Numbered from the stretch's first letter, positions 23,730 to 33,188 are shown. The stretch is DNA of 43,928 bases from CAZAZQ01 sp964489705 (GCA_964489705.1 CAZAZQ010000021.1:1-43928); one strand, 5' to 3'. Translations and numbers: made by a program. The notes: generated from the sequence alone by a model not told the origin.

Positions 23730-25970
23730 GTGAAAAAAACTCTCATCCTACCGACCCTACTCCTCATCGCCACCTCACTCCTTTCAATACTCATCGTCCC
23801 GCCGCCCGCCACGGCTGATGACGACATTGATTGGGAGACGGCACCGCCGTCGGTCATCCACCAGAAGCTGTGGGAAGCGAAAGCATCGGCATACATGAAC
23901 AAACAGCTTGCCAGAAAACTGGCATCCGCCGGTATTGCCGAAAACACTCAAACGAACTACGACATCAAATATCATGATATCTATATCCGAGTAGACGACA
24001 CCACTGAAATCATCTATGGGCGGGTGACCTTTCTCGCCGCCGCCGCCGAAGACGGCGTGACGGAAATACAAATCGACTTTTTCGACAATATGACCATCGA
24101 TTCCATCGTCGCTCCTTCCGGACCTCTGAGTTACACTCGAGCCAATAACGTCGTCACCGTGACCCTCGACGGTACCTACAATACCGGTGAAGAATTTACG
24201 TTCGACTTTTACTACCACGGCCACCCGACGGAAGGCGGTTTTCAAGCTTTTTCTTTCGATACCCGTTTTGGGAAAAAAGTTATTTCCTCTCTCTCCGAAC
24301 CGTACTATGCCCGTACCTGGTGGCCCTGCAAAGACCGCATGGATGACAAACCAGATTCGTTCGACATCGCCATCGAAGTCGATACCGCCTTCTTTGTCGG
24401 TTCCAACGGCAGCCTCGACTCGGTCGTGGAAAACGGCGGCAACACTCATACCTTCTACTATTCCGTCCGCTATCCCATGGTAACCTACCTGTTCTCGGTC
24501 GCCATCTCCGAGTACACCGTCTGGTACGACGAGTGGGTCTACAACGGCGGAGCGGACACGATGCCCATTATCAACGCCGTCTATCCCGACAGGTATACGT
24601 ATTCTCTCGGGAAGTTCAATGTCACCCCGGGAGCGATTACCGTCTTTTCCGAAAGTTACGGACAATATCCTTTCGTCAACGAAAAGTACGGACACGCCAA
24701 CTTTGAGTGGGGCGGCGCCATGGAGCATCAGACCATGAGCTCAATGAGCGGGACTGATTTCGGATTCTCAACTCCGGTCGTCGTCCACGAGCTTTCTCAC
24801 CAGTGGTGGGGAGATATGATAACCTGCAAACAGTGGGGACATATCTGGCTCAACGAAGGATGGGCATCCTACTCGGAAGCACTCTATTACCTGGAAACGG
24901 AAGGGTGGGCAAGTTACCATAATTACATGAACGGTATGCGGTACCTCACCGGTGGGACAATTTACATCTATGACACGACTAACGTCTGGAATATCTTCTC
25001 CTCTATCGTGTATGACAAAGGAGCCTGGGTCGTGCATATGTTACGAGGGGTGTTGGGCGATTCGTTGTTCTTTGCCGGTGTGGATGCCTACTATCACTCC
25101 GAATATCAACATGCCGCCGCCACGACGGAAGAATTTCGTGATGTCTTTGAAAACGCCACCGGTGTAGAATTGGATTGGTTTTTCGATGAATGGATTTACG
25201 GAACATACTACCCGAATTATCAATTCACTTATTGGCAAGAGCCCTCCGATACCGGCGGATACGACGTTTTCTTGCGGGTGGCGCAGCTTCAAACGTCGAA
25301 TCCGCAAGTATTCACCATGCCGGTTGATTTCTTCTTCGACGTTACCTCCGGAACCGATGACACCGTTACGTTATGGGTCGATCAACGCACCAAAATGTTC
25401 AAGCTGAACTTCCCCAGTTCCTTGAACAACATCCAACTCGACCCCTCCGACTGGATTCTCAAAGCGGCGTCTTCCGCTTCCTGGCGAATGTATATCGTTA
25501 CTCTCAACGAAGAGCTCCGCGAAGCCAGTCAATATCTTACCTATGTTGACACCATTGAAGTCCGCGGCGGCACCGGCTCCAACACCTGGTCAATCACCGG
25601 CGGAGCGCTTCCTTCCGGCTTCAGCATAGACAATAACGGAATCATCAGCGGTACGACAGGCGATACCGGTACGTTTACCTTCACCGTACACGTCGATGAC
25701 AACGGAAGTACCTACTCTGATGAAGCCGAGTTTACTATCCATGTCGCCCCGACCACGTACACGCCGGGCGACGTCGACAATTCCGGTTCTGTAAACGTCG
25801 GCGACTTAACATACCTTGTCAATTTTCTCTATAAAGGCGGTCCGGCACCAACAATATTGAACGCCGCCGACGTCGACGCTTCATGCGAGATAAACGCCGC
25901 CGACCTGACCTACATGGTCAACTACCTCTTCAAAGGCGGTCCGGCACCGCTGGAAGGATGCGTTCTCTAA
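23730..25970 (+). CDS. Secreted M1-family metallopeptidase with Ig-like domain and dockerin
   Basis: A 746-residue exported protein with a signal peptide (1-29). Residues 60-230 are the M1 N-terminal beta saddle. The catalytic domain has GGAMEH (about 328-333), zinc motif HELSH (353-357) with the third ligand E376 in NEGWASY, and a conserved YDKGAWVVHMLR helix. Residues about 600-675 form a putative Ig (He_PIG) domain with LPSGFSIDNNGIISG. The C-terminus is a dockerin pair (DVDNSGSVNVGDLTYLVN and DVDASCEINAADLTYMVN). It cleaves N-terminal residues from peptides, here probably outside the cell for protein feeding. The GTG start has GGAGGT before it. The dockerin is shared in style with the preceding gene, so both may be sorted the same way. 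Confidence 0.93.
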   Translation: MKKTLILPTLLLIATSLLSILIVPPPATADDDIDWETAPPSVIHQKLWEAKASAYMNKQLARKLASAGIAENTQTNYDIKYHDIYIRVDDTTEIIYGRVTFLAAAAEDGVTEIQIDFFDNMTIDSIVAPSGPLSYTRANNVVTVTLDGTYNTGEEFTFDFYYHGHPTEGGFQAFSFDTRFGKKVISSLSEPYYARTWWPCKDRMDDKPDSFDIAIEVDTAFFVGSNGSLDSVVENGGNTHTFYYSVRYPMVTYLFSVAISEYTVWYDEWVYNGGADTMPIINAVYPDRYTYSLGKFNVTPGAITVFSESYGQYPFVNEKYGHANFEWGGAMEHQTMSSMSGTDFGFSTPVVVHELSHQWWGDMITCKQWGHIWLNEGWASYSEALYYLETEGWASYHNYMNGMRYLTGGTIYIYDTTNVWNIFSSIVYDKGAWVVHMLRGVLGDSLFFAGVDAYYHSEYQHAAATTEEFRDVFENATGVELDWFFDEWIYGTYYPNYQFTYWQEPSDTGGYDVFLRVAQLQTSNPQVFTMPVDFFFDVTSGTDDTVTLWVDQRTKMFKLNFPSSLNNIQLDPSDWILKAASSASWRMYIVTLNEELREASQYLTYVDTIEVRGGTGSNTWSITGGALPSGFSIDNNGIISGTTGDTGTFTFTVHVDDNGSTYSDEAEFTIHVAPTTYTPGDVDNSGSVNVGDLTYLVNFLYKGGPAPTILNAADVDASCEINAADLTYMVNYLFKGGPAPLEGCVL

Positions 25971-25993
25971 AATTGAACGACATAAATACCATC

Positions 25994-26026
25994 AAAAAAA
26001 AGCCTCCCACATTAGGAGGCTTTTTT
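25994..26026. terminator. Bidirectional intrinsic terminator
   Basis: A-run, GCCTCC, 7-nt loop, GGAGGC, T-run (26021-26026). Between the convergent stops at 25970 and 26050 it can end both the peptidase transcript and the long minus-strand acyl-CoA operon. Confidence 0.93.
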
Positions 26027-26049
26027 AACGCCCGAAACTAATCTGAAAA

Positions 26050-26451
26050 CTATCTCTCTTCCAACTCGATGAGAACGCCGTGGGTGCTTGCCGGGTGAAC
26101 AAAAGCAATTTTCTTTCCTTCGGCGCCGATACGAGGCGTTTCGTCAATCAAGCGAACGCCTTTCTTCTTGAGCTCGGCAAGTGTCGACTCGATATCATCA
26201 ACATACAAGCAAATATGATGCAGCCCCTCCCCCCGTTTCTTCAAGAAAGACGCTACCGGACTATCGGACGCTGTCGGCGAAACCAGCTCGATAGAACCTC
26301 CCTCTGCGTGAAAGACGGCAACCTTGACTTTTTGATCGGCTACTTCTTTGGTCAACGTCTCAGACCTCCCGGTCAAGAGCCGATACTGACGGAGAGCTTT
26401 TTCCAAGTCCGCCACCGCAATCCCGATATGAGAAATCAAGGAACGCTCCAC
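26050..26451 (-). CDS. mce: Methylmalonyl-CoA epimerase
   Basis: A 133-residue vicinal-oxygen-chelate protein that interconverts (S)- and (R)-methylmalonyl-CoA, the step between propionyl-CoA carboxylase and the mutase. Metal-ligand positions are visible: the His of ISHIGIAV, the His pair of GLHHICLYV and the Glu of VLIELEE. Full family length. The start is GTG 26451 with a G-rich AAGGGG about 11 nt upstream; no ATG fits. It is the last gene of the minus-strand propionate operon, 6 bp after a lipoprotein gene. Confidence 0.93.
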   Translation of the reverse strand: MERSLISHIGIAVADLEKALRQYRLLTGRSETLTKEVADQKVKVAVFHAEGGSIELVSPTASDSPVASFLKKRGEGLHHICLYVDDIESTLAELKKKGVRLIDETPRIGAEGKKIAFVHPASTHGVLIELEER

Positions 26452-26457
26452 TGTGGT

Positions 26458-27009
26458 TTATTCCCCTTCTTCTTCCGCAGCTTCCGCCGCAGCTACGGAA
26501 TCGGCGATGCGAATTTTTTCTTCATAGGCAAGTTCTAGGTCGATGACGGAGACAGTCGGCTTTATCCAGCGATTGTGATGCCAGTACAACACCAGCTTGT
26601 CCCGTAAGTATGACTTTTTCCCGGTCACCCCTTCAAAGTGAACGGTGACGTCGACAAGAGCGGAATCTTTATCATAGAACGTGACATTGCGGACTTCGAC
26701 AAAGACAATCGTATCGGCGCGGGCGTATTTCACTTGCATCATGTCCAGATATTCATCGAAAGTATACTCGTCGGTAAAATACTCAAATTCATTCTCGTAC
26801 AATCCCGATTTGTCTCCGTATCGCAAGCGGGTAATCACCTCGTTGAGCATCTGCTCGATGGCTTTTTCCTCGGAGATAGTAGTATCCGTCGCAGCCGCAG
26901 TCGTATCGGGTGCGGTATCTGAAGAGCCGTTTTTCTTCCCGCAAGAAGGCAAAAGTAACAAGCTCATTCCCAAAAGAACTGTTATCAAGAGATACTTACG
27001 TACGTTCAT
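26458..27009 (-). CDS. Small lipoprotein, possible NTF2-like domain
   Basis: A 183-residue protein with a type II signal peptide (LLLLPSC, Cys near 23), then an Ala/Thr/Asp linker and a domain of about 100 residues. That domain has an early amphipathic helix (EKAIEQMLNEVITRLRYGD) and later strands ending LVLYWHHNRWIKP, a pattern seen in NTF2/SnoaL-like folds. ATG 27009 overlaps the end of the mutase gene by 14 bp; the longer upstream frame is a shadow of that gene. A surface or periplasmic lipoprotein inside an operon of cytoplasmic CoA enzymes is unexpected. Function unknown. Confidence 0.75.
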   Translation of the reverse strand: MNVRKYLLITVLLGMSLLLLPSCGKKNGSSDTAPDTTAAATDTTISEEKAIEQMLNEVITRLRYGDKSGLYENEFEYFTDEYTFDEYLDMMQVKYARADTIVFVEVRNVTFYDKDSALVDVTVHFEGVTGKKSYLRDKLVLYWHHNRWIKPTVSVIDLELAYEEKIRIADSVAAAEAAEEEGE

Positions 27010-28573
27010 GGTACTCACCCCATACTTTCCGAAAGACATCCGAAATTTCTCCAATCGTTGCATACTGTTCCACCGCTTCCAAGACCGGTTCCACCACATT
27101 CTCGCCGGCACGTGCCGCTTCTTCCAAGGCGGCGAGTTTTTTCGCCACCAGTTCGTTATCACGCTTTGCCCGCCGAGCTGCCAGGGATTCAACCTGTTTC
27201 TTTTCCACTTCCGGGTCAAGCTTCAAAATATGCGGTACCTCCACATGGGTGGAGATATACTCATTTACTCCTACGACAATCTTCTCCTTTTGTTCGACCG
27301 CTTTCTGATAGCGGTAAGCGGAAGCGGCAATCTCATCGCGGAAATAGCCGCTCTCGATACATCGCACCGCCCCGCCCAACGCCTGCACCTGCTCCATGAT
27401 CTCCCGGATTTTCTTTTCAATTTGTTCGGTGAGATATTCGACGTAGTAAGAGCCGCCCAGAGGATCTGCCGACACTGCCGAACCGGACTCGTGCGCCAAA
27501 ATCTGCTGCGTTCGCAACGCAATCTCAGCGGACTTTTCCGTCGGAAGCGCCAGCGCTTCGTCGTAGGCGTTGGTATGAAGCGACTGGGTGCCTCCCAGCA
27601 CCGCCGCCAACGCCTGCACCGTCGTGCGGATGATGTTATTCTCCGGCTGCTGTGCCGTCAGGGTGGAACCGCCGGTTTGGGTATGGAAACGCAGGAGAAG
27701 AGATTTTTTATTCTTGGCGCCAAAGCGTTCTTTGACGAGGCGCGCCCAGATCCGGCGCGCCGCCCGAAATTTGGCGACCTCTTCAAACAAATCGTTATGC
27801 GCCGCAAAGAAAAAGGACAAACGAGGAGCAAATACGTCAATATCAAGTCCCGCTTCCAGCGCCGCTTCTACGTAGGCGATAGCGTTGGATAGGGTGTAGG
27901 CGATTTCCTGCGCTGCGGTCGCTCCCGCTTCACGGATATGGTAACCGGAAATGGAGATGGTGTTGAACTTGGGAAGGTGTTTACTCGCGTAAGCGAAAAT
28001 GTCGGTAATTATCTTCATCGAGGGCTGCGGCGGATAGATATAGGTGCCGCGGGCGATGAACTCTTTGAGGATATCGTTCTGGATGGTTCCCATCAACTGC
28101 TCGGCAGGGACACCTTGCTTTTTGCCCACGGCGATATACATGGCAAGGAGAATAACGGCGGTGGCGTTTATCGTCATTGAGGTGGAAACCTTGTCCAGCG
28201 GAATGCCATCGAATAAAATTTCCATATCGTGGAGGGTATCGATAGCGACGCCGGTTCTGCCGACTTCCCCTTTCGCCAAAGGATGGTCGGAATCATAGCC
28301 GATTTGCGTCGCCAAATCGAACGCCACCGACAAACCGGTCTGCCCTTTCTCCAGTAGGTACTTGAACCGTCGATTCGTTTCGACCGCCGTCCCGAAACCA
28401 GCGTATTGGCGCATCGTCCAGAGCCGCCCCCGGTACATAGTCGGGTACACGCCACGAGTGAAGGGATACTCACCCGGCAGAGAGTGCAGCTCCTCTTTGT
28501 GGGTAATATCACCCTCGGTAGCGACGATAGGAACGTCGATATCGGAAGTGGTTTTCACCGGACGCTCGGACAT
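26996..28573 (-). CDS. mcmA: Methylmalonyl-CoA mutase, large (catalytic) subunit without B12 domain
   Basis: A 525-residue TIM-barrel subunit that rearranges (R)-methylmalonyl-CoA to succinyl-CoA with adenosylcobalamin. The B12-binding domain is missing, so a separate small subunit is needed; one is encoded at 34482-34901. Substrate residues identify it as a true MCM: Tyr57 in RQYAGF and Arg175 in ARGTYIYPP match Tyr89 and Arg207 of the P. shermanii enzyme, which bind the substrate carboxylate. ATG 28573 directly abuts the biotin-carrier stop, with GGAG 9 nt upstream. It is placed between the carboxylase genes and the epimerase. Confidence 0.94.
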   Translation of the reverse strand: MSERPVKTTSDIDVPIVATEGDITHKEELHSLPGEYPFTRGVYPTMYRGRLWTMRQYAGFGTAVETNRRFKYLLEKGQTGLSVAFDLATQIGYDSDHPLAKGEVGRTGVAIDTLHDMEILFDGIPLDKVSTSMTINATAVILLAMYIAVGKKQGVPAEQLMGTIQNDILKEFIARGTYIYPPQPSMKIITDIFAYASKHLPKFNTISISGYHIREAGATAAQEIAYTLSNAIAYVEAALEAGLDIDVFAPRLSFFFAAHNDLFEEVAKFRAARRIWARLVKERFGAKNKKSLLLRFHTQTGGSTLTAQQPENNIIRTTVQALAAVLGGTQSLHTNAYDEALALPTEKSAEIALRTQQILAHESGSAVSADPLGGSYYVEYLTEQIEKKIREIMEQVQALGGAVRCIESGYFRDEIAASAYRYQKAVEQKEKIVVGVNEYISTHVEVPHILKLDPEVEKKQVESLAARRAKRDNELVAKKLAALEEAARAGENVVEPVLEAVEQYATIGEISDVFRKVWGEYHERT

Positions 28574-29086
28574 TTATTCGAACTCCATCAGCTTGTCGCC
28601 CTTCTCCACCGACATCCCCGCTGCAACAAACACCGACTTGACCACCGCATCGCCTTGTGCCTTGATAATGTTTTCCATCTTCATCGCTTCCAGCACCAAC
28701 AGCGGCTGCCCCTTGCTGACTTTTTCTCCCGCCGCCACTTTCACGTCGACAACCAACCCCGGCATCGCCGCGGTCAAGCGCTTTGCCATCGCCGATTTCG
28801 ACGACATTCCTGCCGTCTTGCGCAGTTGCGCCAAATTGTATTGTTCAATCTCGACCGGAATCTCCGTCCCGTTCATAAAAACGACCTTGTGATTGTCATA
28901 ACCGTTGGAACGGACATCCACTTCATGGCTCTTCCCGTCGATGAGCAGCAACGAACGCGTCTCCCCCAAACGGAAACGAGAAACCTCCCGCTTCTTGCCG
29001 TTGATGACAACATAGTATTTTTCCGAGCGATACTCGAGGGAAATATCGTATTCCCGACCGTCAATCGTTACCAGATAGTGCTCCAT
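28574..29086 (-). CDS. Biotin carboxyl carrier subunit of an acyl-CoA carboxylase
   Basis: A 170-residue protein. The C-terminal 70 residues are a biotinyl domain with the biotin Lys136 in EAMKMEN, preceded by AAMPGLVVDVKV. Residues 1-85 form a beta-rich domain (YLVTIDGREYDISLEY) of the sort that lies before the biotinyl domain in acyl-CoA carboxylase alpha chains. Here it is on its own, so the alpha chain is split into two genes. ATG 29086 overlaps the biotin carboxylase stop by one base, with GGGGAG before it. The frame upstream of it is not needed. Confidence 0.9.
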   Translation of the reverse strand: MEHYLVTIDGREYDISLEYRSEKYYVVINGKKREVSRFRLGETRSLLLIDGKSHEVDVRSNGYDNHKVVFMNGTEIPVEIEQYNLAQLRKTAGMSSKSAMAKRLTAAMPGLVVDVKVAAGEKVSKGQPLLVLEAMKMENIIKAQGDAVVKSVFVAAGMSVEKGDKLMEFE

Positions 29087-30621
29087 TACCGACTCCCCGT
29101 AAATGAACGTAAGGTGGAACGGCGATGAATCAATACCCACGGCGAGGTTTTCTTTCCGTCCGATTGTAATTGACCGACCGATATTTTTCTCTCGTGGATA
29201 AAGGTATCAATCGCTACTGCAATGGCGGCATCTTCCCGGATGGAATCGTCGACAATCCGATAGTCGTTGTCAGGGTACTCTTCTTGCAAAAACTTAGTGG
29301 AAATATCACCGGCGATGAACTTTTCGTTCTGCAACACCACTCGGTGAAACCCGATGGTGGTTTTCACTCCCGAGACGCGGTACTCCGCCAACGCCCGGCG
29401 CGCCCGCTGCAACGCTTCGGTACGGTCTTGCCCCCAGACAATCAACTTGGCGATGATAGGATCATAGTACACCGGAATCTCCGAGAAAATCACCACCCCA
29501 GAATCTACCCGCACTCCCGGACCGGCGGGAAGACGGTAGTTTTTCAAAATTCCCGTCGAGGGCATAAACCCGGCTTGCGGGTCTTCGGCATAGATACGGC
29601 ACTCGATAGCATGGCCGTTCCAGCGAATATCCTCTTGCGAAAAACGCAGTTTGCTCCCTTCGGCAATATGAATTTGCTCCTTCACCAAGTCCAAGCCGGT
29701 AACCATCTCCGTCACCGGGTGCTCGACCTGCAAACGGGTATTGACCTCGAGGAAGTAGAACGAAAGATCTTCATCAACCAGGAACTCGACCGTTCCCGCT
29801 CCGACGTAGCCGCTCTTCAGGGCAACGTTGACCGCCGCCTTTCCCATTGCCTGCCGCAACTCCGGAGTGACAACCGGCGAGGGTGATTCTTCGATGACCT
29901 TCTGGTGGCGGCGCTGAATGGAACACTCCCGCTCGCCGAGATGGACACAATTGCCGTGCTCATCGCAGAGAATCTGAATTTCAATATGCCGGGGGCGTGC
30001 CAAGTACCGCTCGAGATATACCCGGCCGTCACCGAACGCCGAAGCCGCTTCCCGGGCAGCCGTTTCCAACGCTTCGTCCAGCAGTTCCGGAGAAGCGACC
30101 ACCCGCATCCCTTTTCCGCCGCCGCCTGCCGCAGCCTTGACCAAAATCGGATAGCCGACGCGCTCGGCTTTCTCATGGATTGTTTTCTTATCATCTCCAG
30201 GGGTCAACTCTTCCCCCGGTGTGACCGGCAGCCCCGCGGCAAGCGCCGTTTGACGGGCTTGGAGCTTGTCGCCCAAGAGGGTAATCGTTTCGGGCTTGGG
30301 ACCGATAAAGATAAGCCCTTCTTCAATACAACGGCGGGCAAACTCGGCATTCTCCGCCAAGAAACCGTACCCGGGATGGACGGCATCCGCACCGCAGCGC
30401 TTGGCAACATCGATAATCTTGTCGATAACGAGGTAACTTTCCGTGGCAGGGGGCGGACCTATAAGATAGGCTTCATCCGCCATTCGGACATGGTAAGCAG
30501 TCTTATCGCATTCGGAAAACACCGCCACCGAGGTGATGCCCATATCCCGGCAGGCGCGCATAATCCGCACCGCAATTTCGCCGCGATTGCCAACAAGGAT
30601 TTTCTTGATTTTACGGTTCAT
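29086..30621 (-). CDS. accC: Biotin carboxylase subunit of propionyl-CoA carboxylase
   Basis: A 511-residue ATP-grasp enzyme that carboxylates biotin using bicarbonate and ATP. KKILVGNRGEIAVRIMRA opens the N-terminal domain; AAAGGGGKGMRVV is the ATP-grasp glycine loop; EVNTRLQVEHPVTE is the active-site motif. The last 55 residues run past the usual end of about 450 and have no biotin site, because the carrier is a separate downstream gene. Gene order (carboxyltransferase, biotin carboxylase, carrier, mutase, epimerase) says the substrate is propionyl-CoA. The same subunit might also serve acetyl-CoA carboxylase. GAGAG precedes the ATG. Confidence 0.93.
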   Translation of the reverse strand: MNRKIKKILVGNRGEIAVRIMRACRDMGITSVAVFSECDKTAYHVRMADEAYLIGPPPATESYLVIDKIIDVAKRCGADAVHPGYGFLAENAEFARRCIEEGLIFIGPKPETITLLGDKLQARQTALAAGLPVTPGEELTPGDDKKTIHEKAERVGYPILVKAAAGGGGKGMRVVASPELLDEALETAAREAASAFGDGRVYLERYLARPRHIEIQILCDEHGNCVHLGERECSIQRRHQKVIEESPSPVVTPELRQAMGKAAVNVALKSGYVGAGTVEFLVDEDLSFYFLEVNTRLQVEHPVTEMVTGLDLVKEQIHIAEGSKLRFSQEDIRWNGHAIECRIYAEDPQAGFMPSTGILKNYRLPAGPGVRVDSGVVIFSEIPVYYDPIIAKLIVWGQDRTEALQRARRALAEYRVSGVKTTIGFHRVVLQNEKFIAGDISTKFLQEEYPDNDYRIVDDSIREDAAIAVAIDTFIHERKISVGQLQSDGKKTSPWVLIHRRSTLRSFTGSR

Positions 30622-30707
30622 ACACTCTCAATTCTCGAACGGGATACGAAAGCATTCACTTAATCATATATCCGTCCGATAACTTTCTCCTATATCTCTC
30701 AATAAAC

Positions 30708-32258
30708 CTACAAGGGTATATTCCCATGTTTCTTCGGCGGGTTCGAATCCTTCTTCGTTTCCAACATCTCAAAGGCGCGAATCAAACGGGGGCGGGTCGT
30801 CTTCGGTTCGATGACATCGTCAACATACCCCCGCGCCGCCGCCGTAAAGGGATTGGCAAATTTGGCGCGATACTCTTCCGTCCGCTTCTTGAGTTCCGCT
30901 TCCGGATCTTCCGCCGCCGCAATGTCCCGTTTGAAGATAATTTCCGCCGCTCCTTGCGGACCCATCACCGCAATCTCCGCGGTAGGCCAAGCGTAGTTCA
31001 TGTCGCCGCGGACGTGCTTGCTGTTCATCACGTCATAGGCGCCGCCGTATGCTTTGCGGGTAATCACCGTCACTTTCGGCACCGTCGCTTCACAGTAAGC
31101 ATACAGGAGCTTGGCGCCTTCTTTGATGATACCGCCGTGCTCTTGGTCTGTGCCGGGCAAAAAGCCGGGGACATCTTCAAAGGTCAGCAAGGGAATGTTG
31201 AACGCATCGCAAAAGCGAATGAAGCGCGCTCCTTTCTTCGAGGAGTTGATGTCCAGCACTCCTGCCAGCACCGACGGTTGATTGGCGATGACTCCGATGG
31301 AACGACCGCCTAGGTGGGCGAACCCGACGACGATATTCTGAGCAAACTCTTCGTGCACCTCGAAAAACGAACCGCTGTCCACCACGCGATTGATGACCTC
31401 TTTGATATCGTACGGCTGGTTGGGATTGTCGGGGACGATACGATTGAGTTCTTCGTCCTCCCGGTCAAAGGGATCGGTGCACTCCACAAAGGGAGGGTCT
31501 TCGCAGTTGTTCTGCGGGATGTATTGGAGAAGGCGTTTTACTTTGGCGATAACGTCGGCTTCATTCTCACAGGCAAAATGTGCCACTCCTGATTTTGTTG
31601 CATGGGTCATGGCGCCGCCCAGTTCCTCGGAGGAGACGACCTCGTGGGTGACGGTTTTGACGACGTTGGGACCGGTGACGAACATGTAGGAGGTGCCTTT
31701 CGTCATGAGGACGAAATCGGTGATGGCGGGGCTATAGACTGCTCCGCCCGCGCAAGGACCCAAAATCGCCGATATTTGCGGGATGACTCCCGAGGCGAGG
31801 GTATTACGCAAGAAGATGTCGGCATAGCCTCCCAGCGAGACGACTCCTTCTTGAATCCGGGCGCCACCGGAATCATTCAAGCCGATGACCGGAGCTCCCA
31901 CTTTCATCGCCATGTCCATGATCTTGCAGATTTTTTCGGCGTGGGCTTCCGACAGAGAACCGCCGAAGACGGTAAAGTCCTGCGAAAAAATGTAGACGGT
32001 TCTGCCGTTGATTTTCCCGCAGCCGGTCACGACACCGTCGCCGAGGTACTTCTGCTCCGCCAACCCGAAATCGGTCGAGCGGTGCGTCACGAACATGTCG
32101 AATTCCTCGAAGGAATTGGCATCTACCAGAAGTTCGATCCGTTCCCGTGCCGTCAGTTTACCCTTTTGGTGTTGAGCTTCAATGCGCTTTTCGCCGCCGC
32201 CGAGGCGGGCTTCGGCACGCATCTTCTCCAGTTGGTTCAGTTTTTCTTCAATGGACAT
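30708..32258 (-). CDS. pccB: Propionyl-CoA carboxylase carboxyltransferase (beta) subunit
   Basis: A 516-residue crotonase-fold carboxyltransferase that moves CO2 from biotin to propionyl-CoA, making (S)-methylmalonyl-CoA. Seen: GKLTARERIELLVD at the start, NDSGGARIQEGVVSLGGY and GPCAGGAVYSPA (acyl-CoA site), and FEDVPGFLPGTDQEHGGIIKEGAKLLYAY (biotin site). Full length for the PCC beta family. It is first of the operon, 86 bp before the biotin carboxylase gene. The enzyme could also run as a methylmalonyl-CoA decarboxylase subunit; the neighbouring epimerase and mutase make the carboxylase reading more likely. GGGTG precedes the ATG. Confidence 0.94.
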   Translation of the reverse strand: MSIEEKLNQLEKMRAEARLGGGEKRIEAQHQKGKLTARERIELLVDANSFEEFDMFVTHRSTDFGLAEQKYLGDGVVTGCGKINGRTVYIFSQDFTVFGGSLSEAHAEKICKIMDMAMKVGAPVIGLNDSGGARIQEGVVSLGGYADIFLRNTLASGVIPQISAILGPCAGGAVYSPAITDFVLMTKGTSYMFVTGPNVVKTVTHEVVSSEELGGAMTHATKSGVAHFACENEADVIAKVKRLLQYIPQNNCEDPPFVECTDPFDREDEELNRIVPDNPNQPYDIKEVINRVVDSGSFFEVHEEFAQNIVVGFAHLGGRSIGVIANQPSVLAGVLDINSSKKGARFIRFCDAFNIPLLTFEDVPGFLPGTDQEHGGIIKEGAKLLYAYCEATVPKVTVITRKAYGGAYDVMNSKHVRGDMNYAWPTAEIAVMGPQGAAEIIFKRDIAAAEDPEAELKKRTEEYRAKFANPFTAAARGYVDDVIEPKTTRPRLIRAFEMLETKKDSNPPKKHGNIPL

Positions 32259-32322
32259 ATCACCCAGTCTTTTGTTTGTTGTGTCATCGTCTTTTTCTCC
32301 GACGCAACCGCCCCGGAACGAT

Positions 32323-32352
32323 AAAAACCGCCGTCCGCATACAAGCGCGGAC
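32323..32352 (-). terminator. Probable terminator after the MBL hydrolase gene
   Basis: On the minus strand GTCCGC and GCGGAC form a 6-bp stem with an 8-nt loop, then GGCGG and TTTTT. It begins 3 bp after the stop at 32355 and would separate the upstream acyl-CoA dehydrogenase unit from the pccB operon. The five bases between stem and T-run make it imperfect. Confidence 0.4.
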
Positions 32353-32354
32353 TC

Positions 32355-33188
32355 TCAGGCAACTTTCGTAACCGTAATCTTTTTTTCTTCCTGTTGCACT
32401 TTTCCTAACGGAATGTGGATGTCATGGTCATACGCCATGACGACGCCATCACCGATAATTTCCGGCAGGGTCTTGCGCTTCACCGCCATCGTCTGCATCG
32501 GAAAGAGGTCGGTCGCCGGTACGTACGGCACCTTCATATGATGCGACGTGCAATAAATGTCGGCGTAGTACCAGACCTTCTGTCCGCCGGATTCCATCTG
32601 CAAACCGTAATGCCCCTCCGTGTGTCCGCCGGTGTAAACCGCCTTGATGCCGGGGAACAGCTCCGTGTCGGCATCAATCAGTTCCACCTGTCCTGCCTCT
32701 TGGAGGGCGTAGTACCGCGCCGGGACATACACGGCGGAGGTACGCTCGTCGGGATGAGTCGCCGTCTCCCACTCTTCCTTGCTGATGATGTACTTCGCCT
32801 TGGGAAAACGAGGGACAAACTCACCGTCGACTTTCTTGACCGCTCCCCCGGCGTGGTCGGTGTGCAGGTGGGTAAGAAGTACATAGTCGATGTCGGCAGG
32901 AGTAAGCCCCAGCGACGCCAAGCCGGACTCCAGCGACGAGTCCCCACTGGCGGAGTAAATCTTTTTCTCCTTCTCCGAGAGAGTGTCGCCCAGCCCGGCG
33001 TCGAAAATCATGACCTTGCCGTGCGCCTTGAGAACGAAGATATTCGTCTTCATGGGAATCAGGTTGTTCTCGTCGGCGGGAATCATCCGCTGCCACAAGG
33101 TCTTTGGAATCACCCCGAACATCATCCCGCCGTCGAGGCGGAACTCCTGCTCGACAAAACTGACTATTTCAAAATCACCAAATTTCAT
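32355..33188 (-). CDS. MBL-fold hydrolase of the lactonase-like branch
   Basis: A 277-residue metallo-beta-lactamase-fold protein. The zinc motif HLHTDHAGG is near residue 105, a second site TGGHTEGHYGLQM near 192, and WYYADIYCTSHH supplies the Asp and a late His. The pattern fits the N-acyl-homoserine lactonase/GloB-like group. ATG 33188 shares one base with the stop of the acyl-CoA dehydrogenase gene (TGATG), so translation is coupled; the TTG before it is not needed. In this position a thioesterase- or lactonase-type role on an acyl intermediate is possible but unproven. Confidence 0.8.
   Translation of the reverse strand: MKFGDFEIVSFVEQEFRLDGGMMFGVIPKTLWQRMIPADENNLIPMKTNIFVLKAHGKVMIFDAGLGDTLSEKEKKIYSASGDSSLESGLASLGLTPADIDYVLLTHLHTDHAGGAVKKVDGEFVPRFPKAKYIISKEEWETATHPDERTSAVYVPARYYALQEAGQVELIDADTELFPGIKAVYTGGHTEGHYGLQMESGGQKVWYYADIYCTSHHMKVPYVPATDLFPMQTMAVKRKTLPEIIGDGVVMAYDHDIHIPLGKVQQEEKKITVTKVA

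Noticed and set aside
26681..27892. Long plus-strand open frame opposite the mutase and lipoprotein genes
   Set aside because: It is antisense to well-supported genes and its translation has no family motifs; GC-rich coding DNA often leaves such shadows.
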